A stretch of 64,000 nt of DNA from Gramella jeungdoensis (GTDB taxonomy: Bacteria; Bacteroidota; Bacteroidia; Flavobacteriales; Flavobacteriaceae), in NCBI RefSeq assembly GCF_023805255.1, contig NZ_JAMSCK010000002.1:620001-684000 (forward strand), given 5' to 3'. A program made the position numbers and the translations under genes. The notes beneath the pieces are model-generated. The model did not search any database and had not been told where the DNA came from. It saw only the letters and a program-made list of their open reading frames with translations. Every line of letters starts with the position of its first letter. Position 1 is the first letter of the stretch. Positions 1 to 7,974 of this stretch are shown piece after piece.

Positions 1-354
1 AATATCTTACTATATGACAAGACCGGATTCAATGAGCGTATGAACTCGCTTACTGAGATCAATATTTACAGGATCACCCAGGAAGCCATAAACAATGCCA
101 TTAAATATGCCGATTCCACTCATATAATAGTTACGGTCTCTCATAGTTCCAGCATACTTAGTATCACTATAGATGACAATGGGAAAGGTTTCGATATGAA
201 GAATGCCAAGACCAGGAAAGGTGATGGCGGGATGGGGATGACCTTTATGAGAGAACGAATCAAATATATCAATGGCCGTCTCTTTATAAATTCCGAACCA
301 GGGAAAGGTACCAGAGTTACTCTTAATATTCCTTTGAATAAAGACAATACGTAA
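1..354 (+). CDS. Sensor histidine kinase, C-terminal part (5' end outside window)
   Basis: Only the ATP-binding end of a two-component sensor kinase is visible; the frame is open from the first base. An N box ([10 protein letters not shown]), a G1 box (DDNGKGFD) and a glycine-rich G2 region ([11 protein letters not shown]) are present, followed by the usual [12 protein letters not shown] ending. The [10 protein letters not shown] type is characteristic of the NarX/DesK/DegS kinases that pair with LuxR-type regulators, and just such a regulator starts 38 bp downstream. The gene would autophosphorylate and pass phosphate to that regulator. The stimulus cannot be read because the sensor part is missing; nitrate is a guess from the neighbouring genes. 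Confidence 0.9.
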   Translation, partial: NILLYDKTGFNERMNSLTEINIYRITQEAINNAIKYADSTHIIVTVSHSSSILSITIDDNGKGFDMKNAKTRKGDGGMGMTFMRERIKYINGRLFINSEPGKGTRVTLNIPLNKDNT

Positions 355-392
355 AAAATTACTAATTTTAGGACCTGAATTCGAAATAAAAT

Positions 393-1046
393 ATGGATAA
401 AATACGTATAGTGCTGGCCGACGATCATGTGCTGGTTAGAGATGGGATAAAATCATTATTAGAAGAGCAACCGGATATGGAGGTAGTTGATGAAGCCTCA
501 GACGGGGCTGAGGCTATTAAAATTCTTGAAAAAGACCTGCCTGATCTTCTCATCGTCGATATACGTATGCCTGAAATGAACGGGATCGAAGTTGTAAGGA
601 AGATCCATGAAAATAAGTGGGATCTAAGGACCCTCGTTCTTTCCATGCATGACTCTGAAGAATATGTAGTGCAGTCTGTACAGGCCGGCGCAGACGGCTA
701 TCTTTTAAAGGGTGCCAGTAAGGATGAATTTCTTAAGGCTCTGCATAAAGTGGCTTCGGGCGGGAAATATTTTGCGGGTGACATTTCTGCTATTCTTATC
801 AATAACTTCACAGATGGTAAGCCCTCGCAAAAGCAGAAGAAAAAGGAAGATCCATTTAATCTTACCAAACGGGAAAAGCAGATTCTTAAACTTGTATTGC
901 AGGGAAAAAGCAATAAGGAGATCGGTAAGGAACTTGAAATAAGTAAAAGGACTGCAGAGGTGCATCGTTTCAACCTTATGAAGAAACTGGATGTGAAAAA
1001 CCTTATAGAACTAACTAACAAGGCAAGAGAATACCAGCTTGCCTAA
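393..1046 (+). CDS. LuxR/NarL-family response regulator
   Basis: A 217-residue two-domain response regulator. The receiver domain (about 1-120) has the acidic pair D10/D11, phospho-acceptor D56 in LIVDIRMP, and the conserved lysine K106. A LuxR-type helix-turn-helix (about 152-207) follows, with the typical LTKREKQIL start and the NKEIGKEL...SKRTAEVH core. It sits directly behind its presumed kinase and ahead of the nitrate transporter, so it may control the nitrate genes as NarL/NarP do in enterobacteria. That role is inferred from position only. The TACGTA pairs near narK, moeA and nrtA are candidate targets. Confidence 0.93.
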   Translation: MDKIRIVLADDHVLVRDGIKSLLEEQPDMEVVDEASDGAEAIKILEKDLPDLLIVDIRMPEMNGIEVVRKIHENKWDLRTLVLSMHDSEEYVVQSVQAGADGYLLKGASKDEFLKALHKVASGGKYFAGDISAILINNFTDGKPSQKQKKKEDPFNLTKREKQILKLVLQGKSNKEIGKELEISKRTAEVHRFNLMKKLDVKNLIELTNKAREYQLA

Positions 1047-1134
1047 TAGATTCCGATCAATTTTTTCTAATATAATCTGCTTTCCAGGCTAATTTCTATG
1101 GAATTTTTAAAATGAATACCCACTTATTCCTTAG

Positions 1135-1158
1135 TACGTAATTTTTGGTAAATACGTA
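1135..1158. promoter_or_regulatory. Pair of TACGTA sites upstream of narK
   Basis: TACGTA occurs at 1135-1140 and 1153-1158, 18 bp apart, in the intergenic region before narK. Pairs of TACGTA or AACGTA also sit at moeA and nrtA, there 10 bp apart. The extended form ATACGTAT resembles the enterobacterial NarL heptamer TACYNMT except at the fourth base. Function is inferred. Confidence 0.45.
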
Positions 1159-1176
1159 TATATTATAAGTATTAAT

Positions 1177-1192
1177 TAAGTAAAAATACTTA
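1177..1192. promoter_or_regulatory. 16-bp palindrome TAAGTAAAAATACTTA upstream of narK
   Basis: Inverted repeat TAAGTA-N4-TACTTA, here extended to 8-bp arms (1175-1194). The identical 16-mer occurs upstream of moeA and of the FNR-type regulator gene. The 5-4-5 core AAGTA-N4-TACTT has the same geometry as the FNR site TTGAT-N4-ATCAA, with G at the same position. It ends 25 bp before the narK ATG and overlaps a poor -7-like sequence (1190-1197, TTAATTTG). It could therefore act as an activator site of an unseen promoter or as a repressor site. Confidence 0.6.
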
Positions 1193-1217
1193 ATTTGGTC
1201 CTTGAAAAATATACGTT

Positions 1218-2636
1218 ATGAGAAATTCAACTTCAAAAAAAGCAACAAAGTTAAATTTAACCAATATCAAAAGTGTTCCAATACGTACATTCTGGATCAC
1301 CTCATTTGCATTTTTCCTTTGTTTTTTCTCGTGGTTCGGGATAGTTCCTTTTATGCCCGATGTAGTAAAGGATCTTGGTTTGAGCCCGTCAGAAAAATGG
1401 AGTGCAGTAGTTCTTGCAGTTACAGGGACCGTTTTCGCCAGGCTGTTCATTGGAAAGCTTTGTGATAAATACGGTCCGCGGCTTTGTTACACCTGGCTGC
1501 TTTTATTCGGATCTATACCTGTGATTTTAACCGGTTTTGTACAAACATCCGATCAGTTCCTTATCTGCAGACTGCTTACTGGCTTTATAGGAGCTTCTTT
1601 TGTTATTACCCAGGTGCATACTTCTCTGATGTTTTCATCTAATGTGGTTGGTACTGCCAATGCGACTTCTGCGGGATGGGGAAATCTTGGGGGAGGAGCT
1701 AACCGCCTGGGGATGCCTCTAATTGCGGCACTTGTTATCGCTTTAGGTGTGGCGGAATCTTCTGCCTGGAGATATTCGGTGATTATAGCAGGGGTATTGT
1801 GTTTTTCCATGGGAATTGTCTATTACTTCTTTACACAGGATACACCGGAAGGTAACTTTAGTGAGTTGGCTGAAAAAGAAGGTCTTCCGAAGATCAAAAA
1901 AGATAAAGAAGGTTTTCTAACTGCTTTAAAGGATTACAGGGTCTGGATTCTGTTCATAGTCTATGCCTGTAGCTTTGGAATAGAGCTCACCGTTTATGGT
2001 ACTATGGACGATTATCTGCAGAATACATTTCAGCTTGAAAGGATCACCGCAGGAAATATGGTACTTTCATTTGCTCTTATGAATATTTTTGCCCGTACGC
2101 TTGGCGGTGCTTTTGGTGATAGGTTTGGCAGGTTGAAGGGGCTTCGAGGAAGGGTTTTATTCCTTTCATTTATTCTGGTAGTACAGGGAATAGTCCTTTC
2201 TTCCTTTTCCGGACTTACCAATCTGTATGTCGCGATAGGATTTCTTGTTCTCTTTAGTCTATCCTGCCAGATGGCTGAAGGAGCGACCTTTTCAGTAGTG
2301 CCATTCATAAATAAGAAAGCCATAGGCTCTATTTCCGGGATTGTTGGTGCCGGCGGGAATGTTGGAGCCTTTCTTGCCGCCCTGTTATTAAAATTTAAAT
2401 CGGGTGCTGCAGAAAGAGCGGCAATTACAGCGAACGAGGGGCTTGGCCAGGAAGTTATACGCTCTGCGCAGGCTGCAGCTTCTTCACAAGCTGTTTCTGA
2501 AGGATATCTGTTTATTGGCCTTACCGTTATAGCATCCGGAATAGTTGCGCTTGGAATAAGATTCTCAGTAAAAGACGAGAAGTTGGCCAGGGAAGAACTA
2601 AAGGCCTCCCTGGATGTGGTACCGGCAAATGCTTAA
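1218..2636 (+). CDS. narK: NarK/NasA-type MFS nitrate/nitrite transporter
   Basis: A 472-residue member of the nitrate/nitrite porter branch of the major facilitator superfamily, expected to have 12 transmembrane helices. The nitrate signatures are seen as GWGNLGGG (about 153-160) and the later GAGGNVGAFLAA; a conserved arginine lies in RLLTGFIGASF. About 28 polar residues precede the first helix. The next methionine lies inside that helix, so the ATG at 1218 is the only sensible start. It takes up nitrate for the reductase encoded 116 bp downstream. A second uptake system, the Nrt ABC transporter, lies at 16-20 kb. Confidence 0.93.
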   Translation: MRNSTSKKATKLNLTNIKSVPIRTFWITSFAFFLCFFSWFGIVPFMPDVVKDLGLSPSEKWSAVVLAVTGTVFARLFIGKLCDKYGPRLCYTWLLLFGSIPVILTGFVQTSDQFLICRLLTGFIGASFVITQVHTSLMFSSNVVGTANATSAGWGNLGGGANRLGMPLIAALVIALGVAESSAWRYSVIIAGVLCFSMGIVYYFFTQDTPEGNFSELAEKEGLPKIKKDKEGFLTALKDYRVWILFIVYACSFGIELTVYGTMDDYLQNTFQLERITAGNMVLSFALMNIFARTLGGAFGDRFGRLKGLRGRVLFLSFILVVQGIVLSSFSGLTNLYVAIGFLVLFSLSCQMAEGATFSVVPFINKKAIGSISGIVGAGGNVGAFLAALLLKFKSGAAERAAITANEGLGQEVIRSAQAAASSQAVSEGYLFIGLTVIASGIVALGIRFSVKDEKLAREELKASLDVVPANA

Positions 2637-2669
2637 TCTATTCGTTTAAAAATCAATAAACTACAAAAA

Positions 2670-2743
2670 AAGTAAGGGTTCTTTAGAGTATCCATAAAAA
2701 TACATTCAGGACTTTTATTGTATCATCAAAAAGACCAAATTTG
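2670..2743 (+). promoter_or_regulatory. Possible nasA promoter with degenerate FNR-like palindrome
   Basis: AAGTA-AGGG-TTCTT at 2670-2683 matches the 5-4-5 palindrome of narK, moeA and the regulator gene with one change. CAAATTTG at 2736-2743 is a 7/8 match to the -7 element TAnnTTTG, 63 bp from the palindrome centre. The same distance is 42 bp at moeA and 52 bp at the regulator gene, so the three are roughly one helical turn apart. Weak as single evidence. Confidence 0.3.
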
Positions 2744-2752
2744 TAAAGAAAC

Positions 2753-5700
2753 ATGGGGCATATGATCGGGAAAGAAGTGAAAAGTACATGTTCATACTGT
2801 GGAGTAGGATGCGGGGTAGTTGTTAAGAAAAATGCCCATAACCGGATTGAGGTTGAGGGAGATAAGAACCATCCCGTGAATAAGGGAATGCTTTGTTCCA
2901 AAGGGATGAACCTTCATTATGTGGTAAATGACACCTCAGACAGGATTCTGTATCCTGAAATGAGGTGGAGCCGTTCACATCCCCGTGAAAGGGTATCCTG
3001 GGATGATGCCATGAACCGGGCTGCCGGGGTTTTCAAGTCAATTATAAGAAAACACGGTCCCGATAGCGTTGGCTTTTATGTTTCAGGGCAATGTCTTACG
3101 GAGGAGTATTATATCGCAAATAAACTTACCAAAGGATTTTTAGGTACTAATAATATAGACACCAACTCAAGGCTATGTATGAGCTCGGCCGTGGTCGGGT
3201 ATAAAAAAACCTTTGGAGAGGACTCAGTTCCCGGAAGCTATGATGATATTGAGCTTGCCGACTGTTTTCTGATCGCCGGAGCAAATCCAGCCTGGTGTCA
3301 TCCAATACTATTCAGAAGAATAGAAAAGCATAAGGAGGAAAATCCCGAAGTGAAAATAATTGTTGCCGATCCCCGCAAAACCGATTCGGCTAATTTTGCC
3401 GATCTGCATCTTCAGCTGTTACCGGGTACCGATGTGATCCTTTATAACGCGATAGGACGACAGCTGCTCAAGAAAGGGCTTATAGATAAGAATTTCATAA
3501 AGAACCATACCGAGGGATTTAAGGAGTTTAAAGATAGGGTGATGGAATTATCCCTGGGCCAGTCTTCAAAATTATGCGGTGTTCCGGCCAGCGATATTAA
3601 AAAAGCGGCCAGCCTGATAGGGCGCTCAAAAGGCTTTATAAGTATGTGGGCGATGGGACTTAACCAAAGTGTGGTAGGATCAGACAAGAATTTTTCACTG
3701 CTGAATCTTTCTCTGGTGACCGGACAGGTTGGAAAGCCCGGTTGCGGACCTTTTTCCCTTACCGGTCAGCCCAATGCCATGGGAGGTCGCGAGGTAGGAG
3801 GGATGGCCAATCTTCTGGCGGTCCATAAAGATCTGATGAATGAGGAGCACAGAAAGGAAGTGGCGCGGTTCTGGGGCGTGGACGATATTTCTCCCAAACC
3901 CGGTTATACGGCGACCGAAATGTTTGATGCCCTGGAAGAAGGAAAGCTGAAGGCGATCTGGATTATTTGTACCAATCCCATGGTGAGCCTGCCAAATGTT
4001 AGAAAAGCCGAAAAGGCTCTGAAGAAGGCTAAATTCGTTGTGGTTCAGGATATCTCACATAAATCGGATACCGTAGATCTTGCCGACCTTGTCTTACCGG
4101 CTGCAGGCTGGCTTGAGAAGGAGGGGACTATGACCAATTCTGAAAGACGTATCTCTTATCTTGAAAAACATATTCATCCGCCTGGTGAGGCAAGGCCAGA
4201 TGTAGATATACTCTGCGATTTTGCCCAGAGAATGGGTTTCAGGGGCTTTAATTATAATAATACCGAAGAGATCTATCGGGAATATACCCAGATGACCAGA
4301 GGTACCAATATTGACATTTCCCATCTTAGCTATGACAGGCTTAAGAATGAGGGAACTTTTCAGTGGCCTGTACCCGAATATCGTCACGCCGGTACTCCAC
4401 GACTTTTTCAGGACAAAAAATTCTATACACCATCGCAAAAGGCTGTTTTCAATATTCCGGTGAGTAACGGCAATAGCTTAACTAAACCCAATTCTGAATA
4501 TCCTCTTATCCTTACCACAGGAAGGATCAGGGATCAATGGCATACCATGACCAAAACAGGGAAAGTCGCGAGATTAAAAACACATTATCCAGATCCCGTT
4601 CTGGAGATCAATCTGGTGGATGCCTATTTGAATAATATTAAAAATGGAGATGTCGCCGAGGTTAAAAGCCCCAGCGGAACCGTTAGGTTAAGGGCAAAAG
4701 TGACAGAGAATGTAAGGGAAGGTGTTGTTTTTATGCCAATGCACTGGGGTAAACAACTTAACCATGATCTTAACCGGGCTAATAATCTTACAAGTGATCG
4801 GGTGGATCCACTATCAAAGGAACCCGATTTTAAATATACTACTGTTTCAGTTCAGAAATTCAGGAAGAAGAAGGAGAAGATTCTTATTGTGGGAGCAGGT
4901 GCGGCCGCATTCCGCTTTATTCAGAATTACAGGGAACATAATAGCAGTGACCAGTTAGATGTGTTCTCCAAAGAAGAGAATCCTTTTTACAACAGGGTAC
5001 TGCTTCCGGAATATATTACCGAGGAGCTTACGTGGGAACAGCTTCAGAAGATAAAGGAAAGAGAGCTGGAAAAACTGAAAATAAACCTTCATAAGGAAGC
5101 ATTTATAACGGCTATTGATGCAGAAGCCAAGACAGTGACAGATAGTAATGGCAAGCTTCATTCTTTTGATAAACTTATCCTGGCTACCGGTAGCCGGGCA
5201 TTTGCGCCAAAAGATGCACAGCTGCATCTGCCTGGCCGGTTTACTATGAGAAGTAAGAATGATGCCGATAGTTTTAAGGCTTACATGGATGCCACGGGAC
5301 TGCCGCCAGAACAACAACATGTGGTAATCGTGGGAGGAGGGCTTCTTGGCCTTGAACTGGCTGCAGCCTTGAAACATAAAGAGGTGAAAGTTACTATAGT
5401 TCAACGTTCCTCAAGGCTTATGGAGCGTCAGCTTGATATCACTTCCAGTAAACTGCTCGCGCAGGATGTCTATGAAAGGGGCATACAGATCTATTTTGAT
5501 AATGAAGTAAGTACTGTTTTTGATGATGAGGATTCTAACGATCTGAACATTACTCTTAAGAGCGGAAAGAATATTAATGCCAACGCCATTGTTTATGCTA
5601 TTGGAACCCTTCCGAATATCGAGATCGCCAGAAAGAGTGGACTTGCCTGTGGTCGTGGGGTAAAGGTGAACCAACATCTACAAACTTCAAACCCCGATAT

Positions 5701-6283
5701 TTTCGCGTTGGGTGAGATCGCTGAATTCAGGAATAAATTGTTTGGTATTACTTCAGCAGCCGAAGAACAGGCGACCATTCTTGCCAATTTTATGGCCGGA
5801 GACATTAGTAGTACCTATAATGGTTCTGTGTTGATGAATATTCTGAAATTCAATGACCTGGATGTTTGTAGTATTGGCGACATTAACGTGCCTGAGAATG
5901 ACGATAGCTATGAGGAAATAATCTTTACCGATATCAAGAAACGATATTATAAGAAATGTATCGTGAAAGATGATCTGCTGGTGGGAGCTGTTCTCATGGG
6001 AGATAAAAATGAGTTCGCTGAATTCAAGAGTCTTATTGAAAGTAAGATCGAACTTTCAGACAGGCGGGAAACCCTACTTCGGGGTTCTGGCAATGATGAA
6101 CCGGTGAAAGGCAAACTGGTATGTTCCTGTAGTCAGGTAGGTGCTGGTAATCTTGAAGAGACCATTGCCAATGGTTGTACCGATTTCACCGAGTTGTGTA
6201 AACAAACCGGAGCAGGACTTGGATGCGGTAGTTGTAAGACAGAGGTGAAAGAGATATTAAACACATCAAAGGAACTGGTATGA
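2753..6283 (+). CDS. nasA: Assimilatory nitrate reductase fused to NirB-like FAD/NAD(P)H and [2Fe-2S] domains
   Basis: A 1176-residue cytoplasmic molybdoenzyme that reduces nitrate to nitrite. Residues 1-60 bind [4Fe-4S] through C13, C16, C20 and C48. The bis-MGD oxidoreductase region follows, with the molybdenum ligand C142 in SRLCMSSAV as in Nas/Nap enzymes. The dinucleotide-binding domain is at about 580-700. From 708 on it continues as a pyridine-nucleotide-disulfide reductase module: FAD fold GAGAAAF at 714-720 and NAD fold GGGLLGLELA at 861-870. A BFD-like [2Fe-2S] domain closes the protein (C1124, C1126, C1158, C1161). The tail equals the N-terminal half of NirB, so the enzyme probably takes electrons from NAD(P)H itself. 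No signal peptide or Tat motif is seen. M4 (2762) is an alternative start. Confidence 0.93.
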   Translation: MGHMIGKEVKSTCSYCGVGCGVVVKKNAHNRIEVEGDKNHPVNKGMLCSKGMNLHYVVNDTSDRILYPEMRWSRSHPRERVSWDDAMNRAAGVFKSIIRKHGPDSVGFYVSGQCLTEEYYIANKLTKGFLGTNNIDTNSRLCMSSAVVGYKKTFGEDSVPGSYDDIELADCFLIAGANPAWCHPILFRRIEKHKEENPEVKIIVADPRKTDSANFADLHLQLLPGTDVILYNAIGRQLLKKGLIDKNFIKNHTEGFKEFKDRVMELSLGQSSKLCGVPASDIKKAASLIGRSKGFISMWAMGLNQSVVGSDKNFSLLNLSLVTGQVGKPGCGPFSLTGQPNAMGGREVGGMANLLAVHKDLMNEEHRKEVARFWGVDDISPKPGYTATEMFDALEEGKLKAIWIICTNPMVSLPNVRKAEKALKKAKFVVVQDISHKSDTVDLADLVLPAAGWLEKEGTMTNSERRISYLEKHIHPPGEARPDVDILCDFAQRMGFRGFNYNNTEEIYREYTQMTRGTNIDISHLSYDRLKNEGTFQWPVPEYRHAGTPRLFQDKKFYTPSQKAVFNIPVSNGNSLTKPNSEYPLILTTGRIRDQWHTMTKTGKVARLKTHYPDPVLEINLVDAYLNNIKNGDVAEVKSPSGTVRLRAKVTENVREGVVFMPMHWGKQLNHDLNRANNLTSDRVDPLSKEPDFKYTTVSVQKFRKKKEKILIVGAGAAAFRFIQNYREHNSSDQLDVFSKEENPFYNRVLLPEYITEELTWEQLQKIKERELEKLKINLHKEAFITAIDAEAKTVTDSNGKLHSFDKLILATGSRAFAPKDAQLHLPGRFTMRSKNDADSFKAYMDATGLPPEQQHVVIVGGGLLGLELAAALKHKEVKVTIVQRSSRLMERQLDITSSKLLAQDVYERGIQIYFDNEVSTVFDDEDSNDLNITLKSGKNINANAIVYAIGTLPNIEIARKSGLACGRGVKVNQHLQTSNPDIFALGEIAEFRNKLFGITSAAEEQATILANFMAGDISSTYNGSVLMNILKFNDLDVCSIGDINVPENDDSYEEIIFTDIKKRYYKKCIVKDDLLVGAVLMGDKNEFAEFKSLIESKIELSDRRETLLRGSGNDEPVKGKLVCSCSQVGAGNLEETIANGCTDFTELCKQTGAGLGCGSCKTEVKEILNTSKELV

Positions 6284-6292
6284 AATGAGCAT

Positions 6293-6411
6293 AAACAAAT
6301 TTAATTTTTTGAATACCAACTGAAATAATTAAATTTTTTATGCGAAAGCGAAACGGTTGATCGATGCAAAAAATTTTTATTTGTTTGATTAGCAGTTGAA
6401 TAAAAATTTTT
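6293..6411 (+). promoter_or_regulatory. AT-rich leader with nested inverted repeats before the rubredoxin-tailed gene
   Basis: The 134-bp gap after nasA is unusually structured. AAATTTAATT at 6297-6306 pairs with AATTAAATTT at 6327-6336. AAATTTTTTATGC (from 6331) pairs with GCAAAAAATTT (from 6366), enclosing GCGAAAGC. A perfect 13-bp stem, AAAAATTTTTATT at 6369-6381 with its complement at 6399-6411, ends 6 bp before the start codon. The repeats could form alternative RNA hairpins that attenuate translation. No known riboswitch was recognised. Confidence 0.4.
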
Positions 6412-6417
6412 AAATAG

Positions 6418-7860
6418 ATGAAAAAGATTCTTCCAAGATTAATAGTTAAGGGCGGTGTGTTATCACCTGCAGAGCTTAAAAATATTGCTGAAACTGCAGA
6501 AAATGCAGGACTCAGTACGATCTCCTTTGGATCGAGGCAGGACATTCTTTTTCCTGATGCACTGGAAAAGGACGCTTTGGATGGTTTGAAAGCTCTCAAC
6601 ATTATAGAACCGAATTCAAATCCGGTGGAAAATATAGTTTCATCTTATGTGACTACCGATATATTTCCCACTACCGCGTGGCTGACGGGAGACAGGTATT
6701 TGTATATTCTTGAACAGATACGTTATGAACCATCTTTAAAGATCAATATTACGGAGCCGCGACAAAGGTTGGTTCCTTTATTTACCGGCCATTTGAATTT
6801 TATTGCTTCGGAGCACGAAGATTACTGGTATTTATATGTTCGTTTACCGGAGTGGGAAAATACAGAGATGTATCCGGCACTAATATACAGCTGGGATATT
6901 GCCAAAATTGGAGAGGCCATTGAAAATATTCTGATGGAGGAGCCGGGTGATATAGAAATGATCTTCGAGCTTGTGAATGATGCCGTTGATACCGATAATC
7001 GCACCGTAGATAAACCCCTGGAAGTGCCGTTCTATCCATTCCCTTATTATGAAGGGATGAACCGCATTGGTACAGGGGAATACTGGCTCGGGCTGTACTG
7101 GAGAAATAACAGGTATGATCTCGAATTTCTAAAGGCCATGTGCGACCTGTGTGCAGAACTTAAGATTGGAAGGATATGTATTACTCCCTGGAAATCCTTC
7201 ATAGTTAAAGGAATTCCGCAGGAGTCTAAATTGCAGTGGGAGAAGCTTCTGGGTAAATTCGGGATTAATGTACGGCATTCCATGCTTGAGCTGAACTGGC
7301 ATTTACCTGTGGCTAATGATGAACTTCTCAAACTCAAAAAATACCTGGTCGCGAATTTCGATCAGAATGATATTAGTACCTATGGCCTTACCTTTAGTAT
7401 TGCCAATTATACCAGAAGGGTCTATTATTTTACTTCTATAGTGATTGAAAAGAATACCACTCCTCAGGACCTTTCGGAATTTGAGATAAGGGATACCTTC
7501 AATTTGCTATATGCAAAAGACTTTGATCCTAATACCAGAAAGTATATCACCCATGTGCAGGATGTAGACCAGGTAGAATTACCCGGACTTTTGATGGAAC
7601 TTAGCCAGATGTATTTTGCACAGCTGGGGCAGAAGAAGGAAGAGGAAAAATCAGCGGGTCCCAAAAAAGAGATCATTCAAACAGAAGTATACCAGTGCCA
7701 GGAATGTTTTACCATTTATGATGAAGCCTACGGTGACATTACTCAGGATATAGAGCCTGAAACTACTTTTAAGGATCTTCCTGAAGATTATAGCTGCCCT
7801 GTTTGTGAGGCTCCAAAAACGAGTTTCAAGAAGAAGGTATTTGAAAAGCAAAAGGAATAG
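6418..7860 (+). CDS. Rubredoxin-tailed nitrite/sulfite-reductase-like protein lacking siroheme/4Fe-4S cysteines
   Basis: A 480-residue protein. Residues about 5-65 resemble the first ferredoxin-like half-domain of nitrite/sulfite reductases (GVLSPAELKNIA, FGSRQDI). Residues about 220-300 resemble the second (ICITPWKSFIVKGIP). The four cysteines that hold the [4Fe-4S]-siroheme centre in that family are absent: outside the tail only C242, C245 and C254 occur. The C-terminus (about 423-470) is a rubredoxin with C427, C430, C460 and C463. It directly follows nasA. I infer an electron-transfer partner of nitrate or nitrite reduction rather than a classic siroheme enzyme. Similar rubredoxin-type proteins accompany nitrate genes in other flavobacteria, as far as I recall. 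Confidence 0.75.
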   Translation: MKKILPRLIVKGGVLSPAELKNIAETAENAGLSTISFGSRQDILFPDALEKDALDGLKALNIIEPNSNPVENIVSSYVTTDIFPTTAWLTGDRYLYILEQIRYEPSLKINITEPRQRLVPLFTGHLNFIASEHEDYWYLYVRLPEWENTEMYPALIYSWDIAKIGEAIENILMEEPGDIEMIFELVNDAVDTDNRTVDKPLEVPFYPFPYYEGMNRIGTGEYWLGLYWRNNRYDLEFLKAMCDLCAELKIGRICITPWKSFIVKGIPQESKLQWEKLLGKFGINVRHSMLELNWHLPVANDELLKLKKYLVANFDQNDISTYGLTFSIANYTRRVYYFTSIVIEKNTTPQDLSEFEIRDTFNLLYAKDFDPNTRKYITHVQDVDQVELPGLLMELSQMYFAQLGQKKEEEKSAGPKKEIIQTEVYQCQECFTIYDEAYGDITQDIEPETTFKDLPEDYSCPVCEAPKTSFKKKVFEKQKE

Positions 7861-7865
7861 GTTTT

Positions 7866-7902
7866 ACAATGAGGTCATTTCAACGAAAGGAGAAATCTCA
7901 TA
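7866..7902. repeat. Possible degenerate dispersed intergenic repeat
   Basis: Between convergent genes lies GTCATTTCAACGAAAGGAG followed by AAATCTCATATT. It resembles a short repeat scattered through many flavobacterial genomes with a core of GTCATTTCGAACGAA and GAGAAATCTCAT. Only one copy is present here, so the call rests on recall. The rest of the 114-bp gap shows nothing clear. Confidence 0.3.
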
Positions 7903-7974
7903 TTTATTGTAGATTCTTTAGCACAATTGTGGTCATGATCCCTTAAATGCACTTATGATTTAGGTTTTGGTTTT

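Noticed and set aside
141-428. Minus-strand open frame opposite the kinase and regulator start
   Set aside because: Mirror frame of clearly coding plus-strand sequence, no family features.
4955-5404. 149-codon minus-strand frame inside nasA
   Set aside because: Lies wholly within the conserved FAD/NAD domain; composition is that of a shadow frame.
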